This document shows positions 1 through 5,159 of a stretch of 6,299 bases of DNA, in pieces. Under the pieces are notes generated by a model. That model was not told where the DNA came from and made no database searches. It worked only from the letters and a program-made list of their open reading frames with translations. The first letter of the stretch is position 1; each line of letters starts with the position of its first letter. The DNA comes from Burkholderiales bacterium (lineage in GTDB: Bacteria > Pseudomonadota > Gammaproteobacteria > Burkholderiales > Burkholderiaceae), in assembly GCA_947447845.1 (NCBI GenBank), contig CANFNO010000177.1, forward strand, positions 1 to 6,299. The letters are read 5' to 3'. The position numbers and the translations under genes were made by a program.

Positions 1-134
1 CTACTCCTTCATTGCGATCACAACGAAATCTATTCGCTAGCTCGCAGACTTACGATTCAGAAAGCGACCTTGAATAGGCTGCGCCCACACTCGTTTCCCT
101 ATGCGCAAGGGGCGAAGTAAGGGCGGAATCACGC

Positions 135-175
135 AACTACGGGTAAACCCCGTAAAGGGTAAGAATTATGTAGTT
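135..175. promoter_or_regulatory. Nested inverted repeats, putative operator
   Basis: Several symmetric elements overlap here. TACGGG at 138-143 pairs with CCCGTA at 149-154 across a five-base spacer. ACCC at 147-150 pairs with GGGT at 157-160. The outer arms AACTAC (135-140) and GTAGTT (170-175) are exact reverse complements. GGGTAA is also directly repeated at 141-146 and 157-162, with starts 16 bases apart. The cluster lies about 40 bases upstream of the -35 hexamer, where an activator of transcription would be expected. GGGTAA/TTACCC half-sites resemble those of LuxR/NarL-type response regulators, but that family assignment is inference only and no regulator gene is in the window. Confidence 0.45.
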
Positions 176-211
176 AAGCAAGCTGCTGTGTGTAAACTGG
201 ATGTCACGGAA

Positions 212-240
212 TTGACATTTTTTAGCGCCATACTTTTTAT
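212..240 (+). promoter_or_regulatory. Putative sigma-70 promoter of the ABC operon
   Basis: A perfect -35 hexamer TTGACA (212-217) is followed after 17 bases by TTTTAT (235-240), which matches four of six positions of the -10 consensus. The region between is T-rich. Transcription would start near 247, only a few bases before the Shine-Dalgarno sequence, so the untranslated leader would be unusually short. The poor -10 match would suit a promoter that needs an activator bound to the upstream repeats. Not proven; another start further upstream is possible. Confidence 0.45.
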
Positions 241-250
241 GCAACTCTAT

Positions 251-255
251 AGGAA
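251..255 (+). promoter_or_regulatory. Ribosome binding site of the solute-binding protein gene
   Basis: AGGAA lies five bases before the ATG at 261. It fixes this start, and the resulting N-terminus is a well-formed signal peptide. Confidence 0.7.
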
Positions 256-260
256 CCGTT

Positions 261-1358
261 ATGCATCTAAATAAATTGACTTCACTTGCTCTGGCCGCAT
301 TGGCCGTTTGTGGTGCCCAAAGCGCATTGGCCCAGTCCAGCGAGTTGATCGCAGCGGCCAAGGCCGAAGGCCAGCTGACCGTGATCGCACTGGATCGCAA
401 CTGGTGCGGCTATGGCCCCATCCTGGATGCATTCAAGGCCAAGTACGGACTCAAGATCAATGAACTCAATCCCGATGCAGGTTCCGGTGACGAAATCGAA
501 GCCATCAAGGCCAACAAGGACAACAAGGGCCCACAAGCTCCCGACACCATTGACGTCGGCCTGTCCTTTGGCCCTACCGCCAAGGCAGCTGGTTTGCTCC
601 AGCCCTACAAGGTCTCGACCTGGGCCAGCATTCCTGAAGGCAGCAAAGACCCCGAAGGCTATTGGGTCGGTGACTACTACGGCGTGTTGTCCTTCCTGGT
701 CAACTCCGACATCGTTTCCAAGGCACCCGCCGACTGGGCAGATCTGCTCAAGCCTGAATACAAAAACACCGTGGCGCTGGCTGGTGACCCACGCGCATCC
801 AATCAGGCTATCCAGGGCGTTTATGCCTCTGGCCTGAGCGCCGGTGGTGGCGATGCTGCCAAGACCGCTAACGCCGGTCTGAAGTTTTTTGCTGACCTGA
901 ACAAGGCAGGCAACTTTGTACCCGTTATCGGCAAGACCGCCGCACTGGCACAAGGTACCACCCCGATCCTGATTACCTGGGATTACCTGGCGCTGGCCGA
1001 TCGCGACAAACTCAAGGGCAACCCCAAGGTGGAAGTTGTAGTGCCCAAGACCGGCGTGCTGGCCGGCATTTATGTGCAGGCCATCAGCGCCTACGCACCT
1101 CACCCCAATGCCGCCAAGCTGTGGATGGAATACCTGTATTCCGACGAAGGCCAGCAAGGTCTGCTCAATGGCTACTGCCATCCCGTGCGCTTTAACGACA
1201 TGATTGCCAAGAACAAGTTCACCAAGGCATCACTCGACAAGCTGCCTCCCGCTGCTGCCTATTCCAAGGCAAACTTCCCATCTTTGGAGCAACAAGGTGT
1301 TGCCAAAGAAATCATCACCAAGCAATGGGATGCCGTGGTGGGTGCAACAGTCAAGTAA
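261..1358 (+). CDS. ABC transporter periplasmic solute-binding protein
   Basis: This 365-residue protein should be the periplasmic receptor of the importer encoded by the next three genes. Residues 1-24 form a classic signal peptide: Lys5, a hydrophobic core of Leu/Ala, and an ALA cleavage motif at 22-24. Cys17 follows LAV and is not a proper lipobox, so a soluble periplasmic protein is expected rather than a lipoprotein. The mature start (SSELIAAAKAEGQLTVIA) and the later blocks DWADLLKPEYKN (158-169), DPRASNQAI (176-184) and HPNAAKLWMEYLYSDEGQ (281-298) are typical of the iron(III)/thiamine/phosphonate/polyamine group of binding proteins (SBP_bac_6 and PotD-like). Cys49 and Cys306 are the only cysteines of the mature chain and could form a disulfide. 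Most lysines use AAG, in keeping with a well-expressed gene. The substrate is unknown; iron, 2-aminoethylphosphonate, polyamines and related solutes are all possible. The role is secure, the ligand is not. Confidence 0.93.
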   Translation: MHLNKLTSLALAALAVCGAQSALAQSSELIAAAKAEGQLTVIALDRNWCGYGPILDAFKAKYGLKINELNPDAGSGDEIEAIKANKDNKGPQAPDTIDVGLSFGPTAKAAGLLQPYKVSTWASIPEGSKDPEGYWVGDYYGVLSFLVNSDIVSKAPADWADLLKPEYKNTVALAGDPRASNQAIQGVYASGLSAGGGDAAKTANAGLKFFADLNKAGNFVPVIGKTAALAQGTTPILITWDYLALADRDKLKGNPKVEVVVPKTGVLAGIYVQAISAYAPHPNAAKLWMEYLYSDEGQQGLLNGYCHPVRFNDMIAKNKFTKASLDKLPPAAAYSKANFPSLEQQGVAKEIITKQWDAVVGATVK

Positions 1359-1377
1359 TTTGAACTCTTAAGTCCAC

Positions 1378-1416
1378 AATCGGGCGTGACCATCGCGGTC
1401 ATGCCCGATTTTGTTT
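1378..1416 (+). terminator. Intra-operon hairpin with T-rich tail (terminator or attenuator)
   Basis: The arms at 1378-1391 and 1397-1410 pair over 14 positions, all Watson-Crick except one G-T (G-U) pair at 1386/1402, with a five-base loop ATCGC. The right arm runs into TTTTGTTT (1409-1416). This has the form of an intrinsic terminator. It sits 20 bases after the stop of the binding-protein gene and about 40 bases before the first permease, with no obvious strong promoter in between. It probably ends most transcripts after the first gene while letting some read through, and it may protect the 3' end of the short message. Confidence 0.8.
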
Positions 1417-1442
1417 GGATCCCTGATTTTTAAATTTCACCT

Positions 1443-1447
1443 GAGAG
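1443..1447 (+). promoter_or_regulatory. Ribosome binding site supporting a GTG start
   Basis: GAGAG lies seven bases before GTG 1455. The alternative ATG at 1482 has no comparable purine-rich site in front of it, so the GTG is preferred, though only moderately. Confidence 0.45.
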
Positions 1448-1454
1448 TCGCGCT

Positions 1455-2354
1455 GTGTCTGCTGCTACCCAACCGCCAAGAATGACCGCAATAACACCGC
1501 CGGGCCGCAAGCCGCTGAACCTGAATCTCCTGGGGGTCGCGCCCTTCTTCATCTTCGCTCTGATGTTTTTGCTATTGCCTACCGCCTACTTGATGGTCGG
1601 CGCATTTCAGGACGCGGACGGGCACTTCACGCTCAAGAATTTGGCGGGGCTGTTGGAAGCCAATGTGCTCGATGCGTACTGGATCAGCTTCAAGATCAGC
1701 ATCGCGTCCTCAGTGGCCGGTGGGTTGTTGGGTTTCCTGTTGGCGTGGGCAGCGGTACTGGGCAAACTGCCAGGCTGGATACGTCCCACGCTGATGACAT
1801 TCTCGGGTGTGGCATCCAACTTTGCCGGCGTGCCTTTGGCCTTTGCGTTTCTGGCCACGCTGGGCCGCATGGGTCTGGTCACCATCCTGTTAAAGAAGTA
1901 CCTCGACTTCAATATCTATTCGACGGGCTTCAGTATTCTGAGCTTTGTCGGCCTGACGCTGACCTATTTATATTTCCAGATTCCGCTGATGGTGCTGATC
2001 GTTACGCCGGCACTTGAAGGCCTGAAAAAAGAATGGCGTGAAGCCTGCGATTGCCTGGGTGGCAGCACCGTGCAGTACTGGCGCTATATCGCCATGCCGG
2101 TGCTCTGGCCCAGCATTCTGGGCGCCATGTTGCTGCTGTTCGCCAACGCCTTTGGTGCGGTGGCCACGGCCTATTCGCTCACGGGCAGTTCGCTCAATAT
2201 CGTGCCCATCTTGCTGTATGCACAGATACGCGGCGATGTGCTGCACAACCCGAACCTGGGCTACGCCATGGCGCTGGGCATGATCGTCATCACCGGCCTG
2301 GCCAACGCTGGCTACATGGTTCTGCGCAGCAAGACCGATCGGAGAAGCGCATGA
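1455..2354 (+). CDS. ABC transporter permease, first membrane subunit (PotB/FbpB-like)
   Basis: This 299-residue inner-membrane protein is one half of the importer's channel. Hydrophobic segments are visible near residues 26-48, 82-102, 112-136, 158-184, 216-238 and 270-291, giving the six helices usual for the family. The cytoplasmic EAA loop that docks on the ATPase is at about 196-217: EACDCLGG followed by YIAMPVLWP, with the expected Glu-Ala, Gly and Pro spacing. Translation is taken from GTG 1455; ATG 1482 would remove nine residues of the polar N-terminal tail and change nothing functional. The gene follows the hairpin at 1378-1416 and overlaps the next permease by four bases, so the two channel halves are probably made in equal amounts. 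It belongs to the BPD_transp_1 family; the solute transported is not evident. Confidence 0.92.
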   Translation: MSAATQPPRMTAITPPGRKPLNLNLLGVAPFFIFALMFLLLPTAYLMVGAFQDADGHFTLKNLAGLLEANVLDAYWISFKISIASSVAGGLLGFLLAWAAVLGKLPGWIRPTLMTFSGVASNFAGVPLAFAFLATLGRMGLVTILLKKYLDFNIYSTGFSILSFVGLTLTYLYFQIPLMVLIVTPALEGLKKEWREACDCLGGSTVQYWRYIAMPVLWPSILGAMLLLFANAFGAVATAYSLTGSSLNIVPILLYAQIRGDVLHNPNLGYAMALGMIVITGLANAGYMVLRSKTDRRSA

Positions 2355-3148
2355 ACTCCAATATCAAGGAATCCCGCCTGGGCGCATGGATTGCCATGGC
2401 CATCGGCACCACGTACTTTCTGTTGCCGCTGATTGCCACCTTCGAATTCAGCCTGCGCATGAAGCGTGGCGAATACAGTTTTGAAGCCTACAACGTGGTG
2501 TTTGGTGACCCGCAGTTTCAAGCCACCTTCGGCTATTCCATTGTGATGGCCATCGCCACCATTTTTGTTGGCGTATTGCTGGTGGTGCCTACCGCCTACT
2601 GGGTGCATTTGCGCATGCCCAAGCTGCGCCCGCTGGTGGAGTTCATCACGCTACTGCCTCTCGTCATCCCGGCCATCGTGATCGTGTTTGGCTACCTGCG
2701 GATGTACAACAGCAGTTCCATCATTCCGCTAACCGGCAGCGAGCACGCCACCGACTTTTTGCTGGTGTGCAGCTACGTGACGCTATCGCTGCCCTATATG
2801 TACCGCTCGGTGGATACCGGCTTGCGCACGATTGATGTGCGTACGCTTACCGAAGCTGCCGAAGTGCTGGGTGCCAATCGTGCCACCATTTTGTTGCGGG
2901 TGATTTTTCCCAACATCAGTTCGGCCATTCTGTCGGGTGCCTTTTTAACTTTTGCGGTAGTCGTTGGCGAGTTCACCATGGCCAGTTTGCTGGACCGACC
3001 GGCCTTTGGACCCTACCTTCAATTGATGGGTGCCAACCGGGCCTATGAGCCCTCGGCACTGGCCATCATTGCATTCATCGTGACCTGGGCCTCGATGGGC
3101 CTGATCAATGTGTTTGGCCGCAACGCCCACACCAAGCCCACCCGCTAA
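2351..3148 (+). CDS. ABC transporter permease, second membrane subunit (PotC-like)
   Basis: This 265-residue membrane protein should pair with the preceding permease. Hydrophobic stretches lie near residues 12-31, 61-84, 97-117, 134-154, 190-212 and 236-256. The EAA loop at 168-188 is clear, with LTEAAEVLGANRAT followed by VIFPNI, including Glu168-Ala-Ala, Gly174 and Pro187. The start at 2351 is chosen because it forms an ATGA overlap with the stop of the upstream gene and has GGAG ten bases before the ATG (2341-2344). The same frame stays open back to 2051, but that extension lies inside the first permease and encodes a polar, low-quality sequence. The length and order (two separate permeases, then the ATPase) fit the polyamine-type arrangement rather than the single fused permease of many iron(III) systems. 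Confidence 0.92.
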   Translation: MNSNIKESRLGAWIAMAIGTTYFLLPLIATFEFSLRMKRGEYSFEAYNVVFGDPQFQATFGYSIVMAIATIFVGVLLVVPTAYWVHLRMPKLRPLVEFITLLPLVIPAIVIVFGYLRMYNSSSIIPLTGSEHATDFLLVCSYVTLSLPYMYRSVDTGLRTIDVRTLTEAAEVLGANRATILLRVIFPNISSAILSGAFLTFAVVVGEFTMASLLDRPAFGPYLQLMGANRAYEPSALAIIAFIVTWASMGLINVFGRNAHTKPTR

Positions 3149-3174
3149 ACAAAACAAGACAAGAGATTGACGCC

Positions 3175-4233
3175 ATGGCATTCCTGGAAATTTCCAACAT
3201 TCAAAAGCGCTTCGGCAGCCAAACGGCTGTGCATGACTTTTCCATCTCCATCGAGAAAGGCGAGTTCATCACCTTCCTGGGACCATCGGGTTGCGGCAAG
3301 ACCACCATCCTGCGCATGCTGGCGGGCTTTGAGGCGCCGTCGGTTGGCAGCATCGTGTTTGACGGCAAAGACGTGACGCATGTACCCACCAACCAGCGCA
3401 ACGTGGGCATGGTGTTTCAGTCCTATGCACTATTCCCCAATATGACGGTGGCCGAGAACATTGGCTTTGGCCTCAAAGTGGCCAACGCCAGCAAGGCCGA
3501 AATAGAGAGCCGGGTACGCGAAATGCTCAAGCTCATCAAGCTCGACGCCCTGGCCGACCGCTACCCCTGGCAGATGTCCGGCGGACAGCAGCAGCGCGTG
3601 GCACTGGCGCGCGCCCTGGCCAACAAGCCCAAGGTCTTGCTACTGGACGAGCCGCTCTCCGCGCTGGACGCCAAGATTCGCATTTCGCTGCGCGAAGAAA
3701 TCCGCGACTTGCAGCGCGAGCTACACATCACCACCGTATTTGTGACGCACGACCAGGAAGAAGCGCTCTCCATCTCCGACCGCATCGTGGTGCTCAATGA
3801 AGGCCGCGTGGAGCAGACCGGCACGCCCTCCTCGATCTATAACTTCCCGCGCACGCGCTTTGTCGCCTCGTTCATCGGCACGCTCAACCAGCTATCAGGC
3901 GAGGTGGTCGACACCGCCAAGGGCGAAATTCGCGTGGGCGCGCAAACACTGGTCACCAGCAACCCGCTGGACGAGTTGCGCGCAGGTCAGAAATGCACGC
4001 TGGCGATTCGCCCGGAGGCGATCATTCTGGATGGTGCCGGTTCCGGCAAAAACACCGTGCAGACGGTGGTGGACGACGTGAGCTTTTTGGGCTCCATCGT
4101 GCGCATCCGCACGCACCTGGGCTCGGAGGCCTTGTCCATGGACGTGTTCAATGACCCCAACCAGAAACTCCCCGCGCGTGGCGATAAGGTATCGCTGAGT
4201 TTTGCGTTTGAAAATTTGCTGGTGCTGGCTTGA
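3175..4233 (+). CDS. ABC transporter ATP-binding protein (PotA/FbpC-like)
   Basis: This 352-residue cytoplasmic ATPase powers the importer as a dimer. All nucleotide-binding motifs are intact: Walker A GPSGCGKTT (36-44), Q-loop Gln82 in VFQSYALFPN, ABC signature MSGGQQQR (134-141), Walker B VLLLDEP (154-160) with catalytic Glu159, D-loop SALD (162-165) and the switch His192 in VTHDQEEA. Residues from about 235 to the end form the C-terminal TOBE-type beta region, with RPEAI at 279-283 as usual in this family; in relatives this part modulates activity or senses substrate. The gene begins 26 bases after the second permease, with AAGAGA at 3161-3166 as a likely ribosome binding site. It is the last gene of the operon and faces fdhD with 52 bases between the stops. 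Relatives serve polyamines, iron(III), sulfate and phosphonates, so the ATPase alone does not reveal the substrate. Confidence 0.95.
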   Translation: MAFLEISNIQKRFGSQTAVHDFSISIEKGEFITFLGPSGCGKTTILRMLAGFEAPSVGSIVFDGKDVTHVPTNQRNVGMVFQSYALFPNMTVAENIGFGLKVANASKAEIESRVREMLKLIKLDALADRYPWQMSGGQQQRVALARALANKPKVLLLDEPLSALDAKIRISLREEIRDLQRELHITTVFVTHDQEEALSISDRIVVLNEGRVEQTGTPSSIYNFPRTRFVASFIGTLNQLSGEVVDTAKGEIRVGAQTLVTSNPLDELRAGQKCTLAIRPEAIILDGAGSGKNTVQTVVDDVSFLGSIVRIRTHLGSEALSMDVFNDPNQKLPARGDKVSLSFAFENLLVLA

Positions 4234-4273
4234 TAGCAGGGTCCAGCGGCACCTAACAGCAGCGCCGGTTATT

Positions 4274-4297
4274 GAAGCGGATGGGTCAGGCCGCTTC
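4274..4297. repeat. Inverted repeat between convergent genes, over the fdhD stop
   Basis: GAAGCGG (4274-4280) pairs exactly with CCGCTTC (4291-4297) across a ten-base loop. The element includes the stop codon of fdhD (4286-4288) and its last codons. No T-run follows on either strand, so it is a weak candidate for a bidirectional terminator and could be chance. Confidence 0.35.
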
Positions 4298-5155
4298 GCG
4301 CAACTTGGCTCCCGCCAATTCAGGTTGCATCAGCAAGCGGTCCATTCCACTGAAGCAAACAAAGCGTTTGTTCGTGGCGCGGCCAATGGCGCACAGGCCT
4401 AACTTCTGTGCCACAGCATGGCCCATCTGTGTCATGCCACTGCGCGACACTGCCACCGCAATGCCCATTTGCGCCGCTTTGACAACCATCTCGCTGGTCA
4501 GCCGCCCGGTGGTGTAAAGCACCTTGCCCACACTTGACTTGCCATTCAAGGCCATCCAGCCAGCAATCGTGTCGATGGCGTTGTGGCGACCCACGTCTTC
4601 TACAAATAGCAGTAATTCTTCGCCAGAAAACAGCGCGCAACCATGCACAGAACCCGCCGTTTTGTAGACGCTTTGCTGAAGACGGATGGCGTTGACGATG
4701 GCGTACAACTCGGCCTGCGTGATGCGCGTATCCGGCAGTGTGAGTTGGTCCACCCCCTCCATCATGTCGCCAAAAACACTGCCCTGACCGCAGCCCGTGG
4801 TGACCACGCGGCGCGCTGTCTTCTGCGCCAGATCAGCAATGCCACTGCGCGTCTTGACAGCGGCAGCACCGACTTCCCAATCCACGGTGATCGACTCGAT
4901 GTCGTCAAAGCCACTGACCAGGCGCTGATTTAGCAGATAGCCCAACACCAGCCACTCGGGCCGGGCGCCCAGGGTCATGAGCGTGATGAGTTCGCGCTTG
5001 TCGACGTAGACAGTGAGCGCACGCTCAGAGGGAATAGCCAACTCGTACTTCTCACCGAACTCGTTCATCACCTCGACCGCATGGGTGAGCGGCGCACTGG
5101 CCTGGGTAAGGACCAAGGACGGATTCCTGTGGGAGTTGCTCAAGATGGGTTCCAT
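4286..5155 (-). CDS. fdhD: FdhD, formate dehydrogenase accessory sulfurtransferase
   Basis: FdhD passes sulfur from a cysteine desulfurase to the bis-MGD molybdenum cofactor, a step formate dehydrogenases need to become active; it works in the cytoplasm. The 289-residue product has the usual family length. Visible blocks are TTGCGQGSVF (119-128) with the likely sulfur-carrying Cys122, HGCALF (171-176), EDVGRHNAIDT (186-196), TTGRLTSEMVVKAA (215-228) and VSRSG (236-240). E. coli FdhD has a CxxC pair at the first block; here the second cysteine is replaced by Gly125. The ATG at 5155 is chosen because it follows the stop of the formate dehydrogenase gene by four bases. The frame extends upstream to 5260, but that would overlap the neighbour by about 100 bases and encodes an arginine-rich, unfamiliar stretch. 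There is no good Shine-Dalgarno sequence, so translation is probably coupled to the gene before it. In some operons the gene is called fdsC. Confidence 0.94.
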   Translation of the reverse strand: MEPILSNSHRNPSLVLTQASAPLTHAVEVMNEFGEKYELAIPSERALTVYVDKRELITLMTLGARPEWLVLGYLLNQRLVSGFDDIESITVDWEVGAAAVKTRSGIADLAQKTARRVVTTGCGQGSVFGDMMEGVDQLTLPDTRITQAELYAIVNAIRLQQSVYKTAGSVHGCALFSGEELLLFVEDVGRHNAIDTIAGWMALNGKSSVGKVLYTTGRLTSEMVVKAAQMGIAVAVSRSGMTQMGHAVAQKLGLCAIGRATNKRFVCFSGMDRLLMQPELAGAKLREAA

Positions 5156-5159
5156 AGAA

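Larger units (their letters stand above)
1..260. other. Non-coding leader upstream of the ABC transporter operon
   Basis: No gene can be supported in these 260 bases. The stretch is visibly richer in A and T than the genes to its right and has stops in all plus frames. One plus frame stays open from the left edge to a TAA at 118-120 (39 codons), but the peptide is not recognisable and its codons are unlike the neighbouring genes. What can be seen is a small GC-rich palindrome around 97-112, nested inverted repeats at 135-175, a sigma-70-like promoter at 212-240 and a Shine-Dalgarno sequence at 251-255. It reads as the regulatory region of the binding-protein gene. It may also hold the end of whatever lies off the left edge. 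Confidence 0.6.

Noticed and set aside
97..112. Small palindrome with CCC and GGG arms around TGCGCA
   Set aside because: The symmetry is interrupted at two positions on each side and it is far from the promoter; chance is a sufficient explanation.
1..120. Plus-strand frame open from the left edge to a TAA at 118-120
   Set aside because: Only 39 codons, no recognisable protein and third-position GC only slightly above half, unlike the neighbouring genes. It could be the end of a gene entering from the left, but nothing in the sequence supports that.
202..217. Possible sigma-54 (-24/-12) promoter around TGTCACG and TTGACA
   Set aside because: The invariant GG of the -24 element is GT here and the GC of the -12 element is missing, so the sigma-70 reading with a perfect -35 is better.
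282..1181. Long open frame on the minus strand opposite the binding-protein gene (299 codons)
   Set aside because: It is the antisense shadow of a clearly real gene. The peptide is rich in Gly, Val and Cys without recognisable motifs, and a GC-rich gene with biased codons readily yields such frames.
2051..2350. Upstream extension of the second permease by 100 codons
   Set aside because: It lies wholly inside the first permease gene in another frame and is polar and His/Arg-rich. The ATG at 2351 has GGAG upstream and the typical ATGA overlap.
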